Below, piece by piece: positions 14,547 to 23,181 of a DNA stretch of 52,719 bases. Position numbers and translations under genes: made by a program. Every line of letters starts with the position of its first letter. Positions within the stretch are counted from its first letter, which is position 1. Source of the stretch: JBOHRE01 sp050732635 (lineage in GTDB: Bacteria; Gemmatimonadota; Gemmatimonadetes; Longimicrobiales; RSA9); the NCBI GenBank assembly GCA_050732635.1, contig JBOHRE010000011.1, positions 1 through 52,719 of the forward strand, in the 5' to 3' direction. The notes under the pieces were generated by a model that did not search any database, had not been told where the DNA came from, and worked only from the letters and a program-made list of their open reading frames with translations.

Positions 14547-17063
14547 ATGCTTGCGTTCCGACCCGAGCGGCCCCTGGGGTCGCTTCCCGCGCTTTCGTGC
14601 ATCTGCCTTGCATTCGGCTGCGCATTTGGCGACGCGGAGACAGCGCCATTGAATGCGGAGCTGCCGCTGCACCTCGAGAGCCACCTCGATGCGGCGCGGG
14701 TGAGCGGGTCGGAGCTTCCGGCCGATCCGCCGCAGTCGATCGAGTGGCGCTTCGATGAGCCGCAGCGCGACTGGAAAGCCACGCCGCAGTGGAATCCGCC
14801 GCACGGGACGCCCACTCTGACGGCGACGGAAGCGGGCCTGCGCGTCACGCTGACCGACGACGTCCGCGTCGGTCCGCGCATGCTCCGCGGCGCGATCCAC
14901 GTGGATCTGCCCGCCTGGGATCCGGCCGACTGGAGCGAGGTGCTGATCCGTGCGCGCGCGGACAGCACGAGCTCCGTGGATGTGATCGGTTTCGGATTCA
15001 ACCTGCGGGAGGGCGACGCGACCGGCAGTCGGACCCGCCCGCAGTTCCAGTTCTTCAGCGACGAGGCCGACGTCGTGCGGGACGGCACGATTCAGAATTA
15101 CCTGCTGAGAGTCGACGCGTCGCGGTTGCGAGGCGTCGCGCGACAAAGCGCCTGGCGGCAACTGGTTCTGTACCTTGGCTCGGAAGGTGAGCCCGGGAGC
15201 GTGGAGATCCTGGCCGTGAGCGTAATCCCGCACGCGGCAAACTACGCGCAAGCCGGTCACGGGGCGCGCGAGGAAATGCGGAATCGGGTTTACCGGAACT
15301 CGATCTACACGCACGCGCCGAGCCGGCTCGAGTACCGCGTGCGGATCCCCGAAGGCGCGCGGCTCGACGTCGGGCTCGGCGTGCTGCGGGACGATGCCCC
15401 GGTGACGTTCCGGGTCACGACGCGCCGGGGCGGCGAGACGGAGCCCGTATTCGAGGAAACCTACGCGAGCAAGGACGCCTGGGGACAGCGCTCGGTGGAT
15501 CTCTCCGGCCTCGCCGGCGAGACGGTGGATCTGGCACTGGAGACCGAGTCGGAGCGGGCGGGCACCGTCGCGCTGTGGGGCGCACCCACGGTGACCGGGA
15601 CCGGCGTGGCTCGGCGCTCGCGCCCGAACGTCATCTTCTACGTGATCGACGGCGGCGCCGCCGACTTCATGAGCGTTTACGGCTACAACCGTCGTACGAC
15701 ACCGAACCTCGAGCGGCTCGCGGCTGAAGGCGCGTTGTTCGAGCGTGCCTACAGCAATTCCTCCTGGACGCGACCGTCGACCGCGACGTTCATGACCTCG
15801 CTCCACAACAGCGTGCTGGGCGGTTTCCTGAACTGGAACGATCCGATCCCCGATCAGGCTGTGACCATGGCCGAACGCATGCACGGCGCCGGCTACCAGA
15901 CCGCAGTGTTCACGGCGAACCCGAACGCGGGCAGCCTGAGCAATCTTAAACGCGGCGTGGACCAGTTCCGCGAGGATTGGGAGGACTTTTCATACTTCGG
16001 CGGCGAGAACCACCGCGAGTCCTCGCGCTTCCTGCACGAGGGGTTCTGGGCCTGGCGCGAGGACTATCCGGCGGAACCGTACTGGGTGCATTTCCAGACG
16101 ACGGACGTGCACGAGGAATTCCCCGCGGTCGCCCCATTCGCAGGCCTGTTCGTGGGTCCGGAGGAGCGCGCCCAGTGGCAGGCGTGGGAGGATAGTCTGA
16201 ACGGGAAGGGCGGCCACGGCATCTACTCCGCGGCCTGGGATTCGACTGGGATCAGTCGTGCCGCATTCTTCCGGCTGCATCAGGGATTGTATGACGAGAC
16301 GATGGCGCACAACGACTATCAGCTCGGCCGTTTGGTCGACCGACTGAAGGCCAGCGGCGAATGGGAGAACACGCTGCTGATCATCGGCTCCGACCACAGC
16401 ACGCGCGCCGCGATGGACGACATGGTCGTGCTGCTGGATTCGCTGCCGCCGCGCTGGGGGCACCCGATCTTCCGCCCCACCATCAGCCGCGTGCCGCTGA
16501 TCTTCGTCTGGCCCGGTGCGATCGAGCCCGGCCAGCGCTTCAGTCACCCGGTCTCGATGATCGACGTGCTGCCCACACTGCTCGACCTGGTCGGGCTGCC
16601 GCCGGCCGAGGTGGCGCAGGGGCAGTCGCTGGCCCCGCTGCTGCGCGGCGAGGGCGGCTGGACGCCACGTCCCGTGATCTTCGACGAGTTCGAGGTCGAC
16701 CGCGAAACGAAGGAGCTGCGTGGCGTGATCGAGGTCGTGGACGGGCGCTGGGGCGCGTCCCTCCAGATCAATCCGCGGCCGCCGGAGGAGGATGAGGACG
16801 AGACTGTCGAAGTACCGGCGCGGAAGGACGTCCGGAGACGCCGGCCGGTGCCGCTCCTGCTCTACGACCTGTGGAACGATCCGTTCTGTGTCACCAGCGT
16901 CCACGCGGAGCATCCCGATCTGGTCGAGAAGTACGCGGCATTCCTCGAGGAACAGTGGCGCGCGCACCAGTCGTTGGCGCAGCTGTTCACGCCCTCCGAG
17001 GAGGCCGTCGCTCTGACGCCCGAGCAGCTCCAGACGCTGCGGACGCTGGGCTACATCCGGTGA
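14547..17063 (+). CDS. Thr-type sulfatase/AP-fold lipoprotein, paralogue 1
   Basis: An 838-residue exported protein. The N-terminus is hydrophobic with Cys25 (AFGC), probably a lipoprotein. Residues about 35-345 form a beta-rich module starting PLHLESH and including WRFDEPQRDW, repeated in the three paralogues and not known to me. From residue about 358 an AP-superfamily domain follows: NVIFYVIDGGAADFMSVYGY, the nucleophile region WTRPSTATFMTSL, a TTDVHE metal site, a GSDHS metal site and a DVLPTLLDL segment. The sulfatase formylglycine Cys is Thr408 and the Arg after PS is Thr. It is therefore not a canonical sulfatase; phosphodiesterase, phosphonate hydrolase or transferase activity is more likely. 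The chain ends LRTLGYIR. Confidence 0.8.
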   Translation: MLAFRPERPLGSLPALSCICLAFGCAFGDAETAPLNAELPLHLESHLDAARVSGSELPADPPQSIEWRFDEPQRDWKATPQWNPPHGTPTLTATEAGLRVTLTDDVRVGPRMLRGAIHVDLPAWDPADWSEVLIRARADSTSSVDVIGFGFNLREGDATGSRTRPQFQFFSDEADVVRDGTIQNYLLRVDASRLRGVARQSAWRQLVLYLGSEGEPGSVEILAVSVIPHAANYAQAGHGAREEMRNRVYRNSIYTHAPSRLEYRVRIPEGARLDVGLGVLRDDAPVTFRVTTRRGGETEPVFEETYASKDAWGQRSVDLSGLAGETVDLALETESERAGTVALWGAPTVTGTGVARRSRPNVIFYVIDGGAADFMSVYGYNRRTTPNLERLAAEGALFERAYSNSSWTRPSTATFMTSLHNSVLGGFLNWNDPIPDQAVTMAERMHGAGYQTAVFTANPNAGSLSNLKRGVDQFREDWEDFSYFGGENHRESSRFLHEGFWAWREDYPAEPYWVHFQTTDVHEEFPAVAPFAGLFVGPEERAQWQAWEDSLNGKGGHGIYSAAWDSTGISRAAFFRLHQGLYDETMAHNDYQLGRLVDRLKASGEWENTLLIIGSDHSTRAAMDDMVVLLDSLPPRWGHPIFRPTISRVPLIFVWPGAIEPGQRFSHPVSMIDVLPTLLDLVGLPPAEVAQGQSLAPLLRGEGGWTPRPVIFDEFEVDRETKELRGVIEVVDGRWGASLQINPRPPEEDEDETVEVPARKDVRRRRPVPLLLYDLWNDPFCVTSVHAEHPDLVEKYAAFLEEQWRAHQSLAQLFTPSEEAVALTPEQLQTLRTLGYIR

Positions 17064-17085
17064 CGCACGTGAGCAGAGGACCGGC

Positions 17086-19701
17086 ATGAGGCGACGCAAG
17101 CTGCGCGTACCACGTTTACGGCGGACCTCACTCGCGGCGGCAGCGTGGCTGCCGGTTCTGGTGATTGCGGGCTGCGGGGACGACGCGCCGGGTTCGCGGG
17201 TCCTCACGTCGGACATGCCGCTCCACCTCGAAGACCACCTCGAAGCCGCGACGATCGAAGGGTCGGAGGTCCCGGCGAACTCCCTACAGCCCGTCGAGTG
17301 GCGCTTCGATCAGCCGCAATCGGATTGGAGAGCCACGCCGCAGTGGCCTTCCACCGTCGACGCGGCGACCCTAACGCGGACTACTGAGGGGCTGCGGGTG
17401 ACGCTCACCGAAGGGACCGACACGCGGAGCCTGATTCCTGGATGGACGGGCACGCTCGTCGCCGGGATCCACGTCGACCTGCCCGACTGGAATCGCGGGG
17501 ATTGGGCCGATGTTGTCATCCGCGCCCGGGCCGATAGCGCGAGCTCGGTGACCGGCTTCGGTCTCCGGTTCAACCTGCGCGACGGGCGCCCGACCACGAC
17601 GGATTTCCAGTCCCCATACCAGTTCGGGGGGCAGAACAGCCCAATCGTGCGGGATGGCAGCATCCAGACGTACCGACTGCGGGCCGATTGGTCCTCGACC
17701 ACCTGGAATAGCACCGGCGCACCGCCTCGAGCGGGCGCGGGGCGGCCTTGGCAGGGCCCGTGGCGGCAACTCGCCCTGTGGTTCTGGACGGACGGCAAGC
17801 CCGGGAGCATCGACCTCCTCTCCGTGACCGTCGTGCCGAAGCGCGCCGCGTATGCCGACTCCCTAGCCGGTCGGCGCGAGATCGATCGTGGAGGCGTGCT
17901 TCACCCCGCGCTGTTCACGCACGCTCCGTCCGCGCTGCAATGGCGCGTCCGCGTGCCGGACGGCGGACGGCTGGGGTTGGCGCTCACGACGCTGGAGGAT
18001 CGAGCCCCGGTCTCCTTCTCCGTCGTCGTCACGGCGTCCCGCGATACCACGGTCTTCCACGAGCTGGTCACGGACGAAACGAGCTGGCACCCCCACTCCA
18101 TCGACCTCTCGGCGTTTGCCGGGCAGACGGTCGATCTGTCGCTGCGCACGGAATCGGAAAGTGCCGGCGCCATCGGCTTCTGGGCGTCGCCGATCCTTAG
18201 CGGCGATGCCGGTGCACACGCCGCCCGCCGGCGTCCGCCGAATGTGATCCTGTACGTGATCGATGGCGCGGGCGCGGACCTGATGAGTCTCTACGGCTAC
18301 AACCGGCCCACGACGCCAAACCTCGAGCGGCTGTCGGCCGAGGGCGTGGTTTTCGAGCGCGCGCACTCGAACTCGGCCTGGACCAAGCCGTCGACCGCTT
18401 CGTTCATGACGTCGCTGCATCACAGCGCGCTCGGTGGGTTTCGGAGCTATGGCGACCGGATCCCTGAAGCGGCTCCAATCATGGCGGAGCGCTTCCACGA
18501 CGCCGGATACCAGACGGCGAGCTTCACCTTCCATCCAAACGCCGGCCGCGGCAGCGCACTGAACCGCGGAGTCGATCGCTTCCAGGACAGTCATCGGCCG
18601 GGGCAGGACCACAACGAGTCCTCGCGGTTCCTACAGGCCGAGTTCTGGTCCTGGAGAGAGGCGTATCCCGGAAGCCCTTATTGGGCGCACTTCCAGGTCA
18701 CGGACGTGCACGAGCCGCAGGTCCCGGTGCCACCGTATCGAGGCATGTTCGTCAGCGCCGCGCAATCGGACCGCTTCAACGACTGGAAGGAGCAGATCGA
18801 ACGTGCCGGCGGCTGGAACAGGGCCGCGCGAGGTGAGATGTCGCTCTCGGCCCATTATCGCGAAACGATGGAGCAACTCGGGATCGACCGCATCGAATTC
18901 TACGACACGCAGCGCGGCTTGTACGACGAGACGATGGCGTACACGGACCATCAGCTCGGCCGCTTCGTCGAGCATCTGAAGGGGCGCGGCGAGTGGGAGA
19001 ATGCGATCCTCATCGTCACAGCCGATCACGGGCATCCGGCGGGCAGCCACACCCGCTTCGGTCGGGAGCTGTTCGAGCCACTGCCCCCCGATACGGAGGG
19101 CGCGTTCTTCGACTCCTACCGCACCCGCGTGCCGCTCGTGTTCATCGCGCCCGGCCGGCTTCCGGAAGGGGTGCGCATCCGCGAGGCGGTGTCTCTGATC
19201 GACCTGCTGCCGACGGTTCTGGATCTCGCGGGATTGCCGCCGCTGGAGCGGACGCAGGGGCGGAGCCTGGTTCCGCTGATGCGCGGCGATGCGAATTGGG
19301 AGACCCGCCCCGTGATCCTGGAGCAGGTCGAGCGGGACGTGCTGACCGATGAGCTCACGGGCCACATCGAGATGATCGACGGGCGCTGGGGCGCGTCGCT
19401 CGAGATCTGGCCCGAGCGTGGACCGCGCGAGCCGCCCGTGCAGCCTTCACGCTGGGAGGCGAAGGCCCGCCTTCACGTAGACGGTCAACCGCGGCTCCTG
19501 TTGTACGACCTCTGGGAAGATCCGTTCACGCGCGCGAACGTGAACGACCGCTATCCCGAGCTGGTGGAGAAGTACATGCGGCTGCTCGAAGAGCAGTGGC
19601 AGGCGCACCTGGCAATGGCCGCGCTGTACGAGCCAGCCGGCAGCGTGGAGCTGAGCGCGGAACAGCTCGAGACGCTGCGGGCGTTGGGGTACATCCGGTG
19701 A
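17086..19701 (+). CDS. Thr-type sulfatase/AP-fold lipoprotein, paralogue 2
   Basis: An 871-residue paralogue, 22 bases after the first. A clear lipobox VIAGC places it as a lipoprotein. The N-terminal module begins PLHLEDHLEA and contains a VAGIHVDLPDW strand. The catalytic domain starts NVILYVIDGAGADLMSLYGY, with nucleophile Thr433 in WTKPSTASFMTSL, metal sites VTDVHE and TADHGH, and a LIDLLPTVLDLAG segment. The DHGH form of the second metal site differs from the DHS of the other three. It ends LRALGYIR. Its stop overlaps the GTG of the PD40 gene by four bases, so the two are coupled. Confidence 0.8.
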   Translation: MRRRKLRVPRLRRTSLAAAAWLPVLVIAGCGDDAPGSRVLTSDMPLHLEDHLEAATIEGSEVPANSLQPVEWRFDQPQSDWRATPQWPSTVDAATLTRTTEGLRVTLTEGTDTRSLIPGWTGTLVAGIHVDLPDWNRGDWADVVIRARADSASSVTGFGLRFNLRDGRPTTTDFQSPYQFGGQNSPIVRDGSIQTYRLRADWSSTTWNSTGAPPRAGAGRPWQGPWRQLALWFWTDGKPGSIDLLSVTVVPKRAAYADSLAGRREIDRGGVLHPALFTHAPSALQWRVRVPDGGRLGLALTTLEDRAPVSFSVVVTASRDTTVFHELVTDETSWHPHSIDLSAFAGQTVDLSLRTESESAGAIGFWASPILSGDAGAHAARRRPPNVILYVIDGAGADLMSLYGYNRPTTPNLERLSAEGVVFERAHSNSAWTKPSTASFMTSLHHSALGGFRSYGDRIPEAAPIMAERFHDAGYQTASFTFHPNAGRGSALNRGVDRFQDSHRPGQDHNESSRFLQAEFWSWREAYPGSPYWAHFQVTDVHEPQVPVPPYRGMFVSAAQSDRFNDWKEQIERAGGWNRAARGEMSLSAHYRETMEQLGIDRIEFYDTQRGLYDETMAYTDHQLGRFVEHLKGRGEWENAILIVTADHGHPAGSHTRFGRELFEPLPPDTEGAFFDSYRTRVPLVFIAPGRLPEGVRIREAVSLIDLLPTVLDLAGLPPLERTQGRSLVPLMRGDANWETRPVILEQVERDVLTDELTGHIEMIDGRWGASLEIWPERGPREPPVQPSRWEAKARLHVDGQPRLLLYDLWEDPFTRANVNDRYPELVEKYMRLLEEQWQAHLAMAALYEPAGSVELSAEQLETLRALGYIR

Positions 19702-20687
19702 ACAGTGACGCTGCCAGGCTACGAGTGGCTGCGGCTATTATGCTTTCGGGCGTGGGGCTGCTTTCCTCGCCAGCCTCCGCTCAGGAAAGGGCCCTCCCCG
19801 AGTCAAAGCCGGTCTCATTCGATCCCGCAGGACCGCATTCGCTGTACGCCGCATGGTCTCCCGATGGCAAGCAGCTGACCTTCACGTCGGATCGAGATGG
19901 TAATCGGGAAATATATGTCATGCGCGCCGACGGATCCGGTGTCCGGCGACTCACCACACACCGAGCGTCAGACCAGCGGTCGCGCTGGTCACCCGACGGG
20001 ACCCGCATCGCGTTTGTCTCCGACCGCAACGGAGAGCCGAAACTCTACGTCATGAATGTGGATGGATCGGGTGCCCGACGGCTCATCCGGGAAGACGGCC
20101 GGCAGGGCCTGCTCGACTGGTCGCCGGACGGCCGGCGGATCGCGTTCAGCTCTACACGGGACGGCAACTGGGACATCTACGTGATGAACGGCGATGGCTC
20201 TGGAGTCAGACGGCTTACCGATCACCCGGCAATCGATGACGGGCCGCGCTGGTCGCCGGACGGACGGAGCATCCTGTTCAATTCGTCCCGTGGCAGCCGT
20301 TGGGGAATCTACCTGATGGATTCGGAGGGCGGCGAGATCCGTCACCTGACAAAGCACCATCAGATGAATGTGCTGGGTCCGGCGGCCGGGAGGGCCGATG
20401 GCGTGCTCCGACTGGCCGTCGCGCCGGCGTGGTCGCCGGACGGTCGGCGGATCGCTTTCGATTCGACTCGCGACGGAAACTGGGAAATCTACACCATGGC
20501 AGCCGATGGATCCGATGTCCGGCGCCTCACGACGGACGCTGCGGACGACACACGCGCGCGTTGGTCGCCGGACGGCCGACGAATCGCGTTTCAGTCCTGG
20601 CGCCATGGGGGCGGGATGGAAGTGTTCGTGATGAACGCGGACGGAACGGATGTGCGTCGTCTGACGTTCACGACGAGAGCGCCATGA
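19698..20687 (+). CDS. Exported PD40/TolB-like beta-propeller
   Basis: A 329-residue protein starting at GTG 19698 in a GTGA overlap with the preceding gene. A signal peptide ends at PASAQ. The remainder is a six-bladed WD40-like (PD40) propeller: repeated WSPDG-x-x-I-x-F motifs, each followed by RDGN-x-x-IYVM and DGSGVRRLT. TolB-like propellers of this kind act as periplasmic binding or scaffold modules; no enzyme domain is present. Its own stop overlaps the next ATG (ATGA). The tight coupling on both sides suggests it works with the neighbouring AP enzyme and peptidase. Confidence 0.8.
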   Translation: MNSDAARLRVAAAIMLSGVGLLSSPASAQERALPESKPVSFDPAGPHSLYAAWSPDGKQLTFTSDRDGNREIYVMRADGSGVRRLTTHRASDQRSRWSPDGTRIAFVSDRNGEPKLYVMNVDGSGARRLIREDGRQGLLDWSPDGRRIAFSSTRDGNWDIYVMNGDGSGVRRLTDHPAIDDGPRWSPDGRSILFNSSRGSRWGIYLMDSEGGEIRHLTKHHQMNVLGPAAGRADGVLRLAVAPAWSPDGRRIAFDSTRDGNWEIYTMAADGSDVRRLTTDAADDTRARWSPDGRRIAFQSWRHGGGMEVFVMNADGTDVRRLTFTTRAP

Positions 20688-22981
20688 CCACAGTCCTGCG
20701 CGCAAAAGTACCGGGGAGTGTCGACGGTTCGCGCGTTTCCATCGCGCTCCTAGTTGCGGCCGCCATGCTTCCGGGTGGGGGGCTCCGTTCCCTGCCGGCG
20801 TGCGCTCAGGAAACGGCGCCCTCCGAGCGGGAGGCTATGTACTACCGCTATCTGGAATTTCCATCCCTGGTGAAAGGCGGATCGCTCGAGCCTCACTGGC
20901 TGACGGATGGTAGCAGCTTCTGGTACGCGGAATCCGACGGCGAGCGTACCACCATCTACAAGGTCGATCCGGCCGATGCCACCAGGACGCTCCTGATCGA
21001 CGCCGCACGTCTACGGGTGGCACTCCGACGATTCGATCCGCATCGCGCCTGGCCCGCAGACCTCGTCGTCGAACGATTGAGTCTCCTTAGCGGTGACACC
21101 GTGGCCAACCTGACGGTCGACGGGAACAAATACGTCGTCCCGCTCGAGACTTACGCGGTGAGCAAGGCTCCGCCATCAAGCCTGGACCCTCACGCCGTAC
21201 CGCGCGTGTACTGGAGCCGGCCGGGTTGGGGCGAGAGACGAAAGGAACTCTCACCGGATGGCCGATGGCTCGCGGGCATCAGTGACCACGACGTGTATCT
21301 CCGCTCGACGGATGACGGATGCACATCGCCGCTCACGGCGGACGGCGAGCCGTTGCACGAGTGGAATCTCACGGGGGCGATCCCGGGAAGCCACTGGTCA
21401 CCGGACGGGTCGAAGCTCGCAATGAAGAAAGTCGACACTCGCGAGATCCCGGAATCGCGGCGTGTGGAGTTGACCCCGGCGCACGTCGAATACAAAACGC
21501 GGACTGAACTGTTCATCATCGACATTCGATCCGGGCAACGATTGCGGGTGGATACCGGTCAGAATCCGGGCGAGCGGGTCCAGCTTCTGGGATGGCGTCA
21601 GGACGGGTCGGAACTCCTGTATCTCGTGATGGACCGCGGCTTCGAGCGCCTCGAGCTCCGGGCGGCCAACATGGTTAGCGGCGCCACACGCGTGATCGTC
21701 AGCGAGCAGCAGGAGACCTTCGTGCTCGGCGCGGGGTGGGAACGCCGACAAATTTTCGCGCCTCTGGAAGACGGTGAGCGCTTCATCTGGGGTTCTGAGC
21801 GGGGCGGCTGGAATCATCTGTATCTGTATGGGTTGGATGGAACGCTCGTCAGGCGGCTCACCAGCGGGAATTATCCGGTCGTGCAGGTGGAGGCTGTCGA
21901 CGAGCGGAACGGCTGGGTCTACTTCACGGCGTCCGGCGACCAGCGGCGACCCTACGACCTTCACCTCTACCGCGTGACCTTAGCGGGTCGAGACCTCGAG
22001 CGGCTCACGGAACAGCCGGGGCAGCACAGCATCGCGTTCTCACCGTCGAAGAGCTACTACCTGGATTCCCATTCCGCGCCGGATCGCCCGCCCGTGGTGG
22101 AGTTGCGGCGCGCCGACGGTCGGCTGATCCAGCTCCTGTCACGGGCCAACGTCGATGCGTTGCGGGACCTGCGGTGGCGGCCGCCGGAGCAGTTCGTGGT
22201 AAAAGCGGCAGACCGGAGGACAGATCTCCACGGGCTACTATTCAAGCCGTACGACTTAGATCCCGGTAGGACGTATCCTGTCATCGAGTACATCTATGGC
22301 GGACCGCATCTGAGCCTCATGGGAACGTGGGGACGGCTGGGCAGCTTCCTTGGGCGCGATGGGACCGAGGCTCGCTCAGGGGCGGTGTTCGGCCAAGCGC
22401 TGGCTCAGTTGGGCTTCATCGTGTTCATGGTGGACGGACGGGGAACCCCCGATCGCGGCAAGACCTTTCAGGATTTCGGGCATGGTGCGATGGGTCTCCA
22501 TGAGATCCCGGAGCACGTTGCCGTGCTCGAGGGACTCGCCAGAGAACGGCCATACATGGATCTCGGACGTGTGGGCGTGGTGGGCCGCTCCTTTGGCGGG
22601 TATATGGTGCTCCGCGCCATGCTGACCGCGCCCGACGTGTTCCATGCGGGCGCAGCAAACGATCCCTTCGTAGAGCTTTCTACGCTCGAAGGCCGCGCCT
22701 ATGTCCCATACCTCGGGTGGCTGGAAGAGAACCCAGAGGCGTACGAGCTCGTATCCCTGCTTCCGCTGACCGGCAACCTCGAGGGTAGACTGCTTCTCAG
22801 CCACGGGGACGGCCACTACGCTCGGCAAGCGATGCAATTGGTGAGCGCCTTGACCGAGGCGGGAAAGGATCTCGATATCCTGCCGCCCCTACAGGGCCAG
22901 GACCATCTTCTCGGAGGAGCCTACACGGCCCACTGGCGAGAAGCCGTTCGAACGCATTTCCAGAAGCACCTGAGACCATGA
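20684..22981 (+). CDS. Prolyl oligopeptidase / DPP-IV-like S9 peptidase
   Basis: A 765-residue exported S9-family serine peptidase with a signal peptide (cleavage near PACAQ). An N-terminal beta-propeller (WSPDG-like blades, HWTRDG-type turns, FIWGSERGGWNHLYLY as in DPP-IV proteins) is followed from about residue 525 by an alpha/beta hydrolase domain. That domain has PVIEYIYGGPH, VDGRGTPDRG and the triad Ser636 (GRSFGGY), Asp709 (SHGDGHY) and His741 (QDHLL). The loop before the Asp is shorter than the usual GTADDNVH form. It would cleave short peptides in the periplasm. It overlaps the propeller gene by four bases; the next AP gene is 123 bases downstream. Confidence 0.85.
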   Translation: MTTVLRAKVPGSVDGSRVSIALLVAAAMLPGGGLRSLPACAQETAPSEREAMYYRYLEFPSLVKGGSLEPHWLTDGSSFWYAESDGERTTIYKVDPADATRTLLIDAARLRVALRRFDPHRAWPADLVVERLSLLSGDTVANLTVDGNKYVVPLETYAVSKAPPSSLDPHAVPRVYWSRPGWGERRKELSPDGRWLAGISDHDVYLRSTDDGCTSPLTADGEPLHEWNLTGAIPGSHWSPDGSKLAMKKVDTREIPESRRVELTPAHVEYKTRTELFIIDIRSGQRLRVDTGQNPGERVQLLGWRQDGSELLYLVMDRGFERLELRAANMVSGATRVIVSEQQETFVLGAGWERRQIFAPLEDGERFIWGSERGGWNHLYLYGLDGTLVRRLTSGNYPVVQVEAVDERNGWVYFTASGDQRRPYDLHLYRVTLAGRDLERLTEQPGQHSIAFSPSKSYYLDSHSAPDRPPVVELRRADGRLIQLLSRANVDALRDLRWRPPEQFVVKAADRRTDLHGLLFKPYDLDPGRTYPVIEYIYGGPHLSLMGTWGRLGSFLGRDGTEARSGAVFGQALAQLGFIVFMVDGRGTPDRGKTFQDFGHGAMGLHEIPEHVAVLEGLARERPYMDLGRVGVVGRSFGGYMVLRAMLTAPDVFHAGAANDPFVELSTLEGRAYVPYLGWLEENPEAYELVSLLPLTGNLEGRLLLSHGDGHYARQAMQLVSALTEAGKDLDILPPLQGQDHLLGGAYTAHWREAVRTHFQKHLRP

Positions 22982-23009
22982 TCCGCCTCTAACGTCCTGC
23001 CACTCAGCC

Positions 23010-23028
23010 GCGACCGCGCTCAGGTCGC
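23010..23028 (+). terminator. Short hairpin after the S9 peptidase
   Basis: GCGACC and GGTCGC pair around a 7-base loop, 28 bases after the peptidase stop. No T tract follows, so termination is uncertain. The rest of the 123-base spacer carries the ribosome binding site of the next gene (AGAGGAGCGA at 23091-23100). Confidence 0.25.
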
Positions 23029-23181
23029 TACGCAAGGCGATGAGTCAGGCTGGGAAGCTAGGTCGAGGGGTGGGGAGGTCGGGTTACTCGAGAGGAGCGA
23101 TCCCGTGCACCACGCGTCCACGCAGTTCGTGAGCACTGACCGGATGAGGCGGCTCGCAGCGGTGCTGCTGCCGAGCCTGCT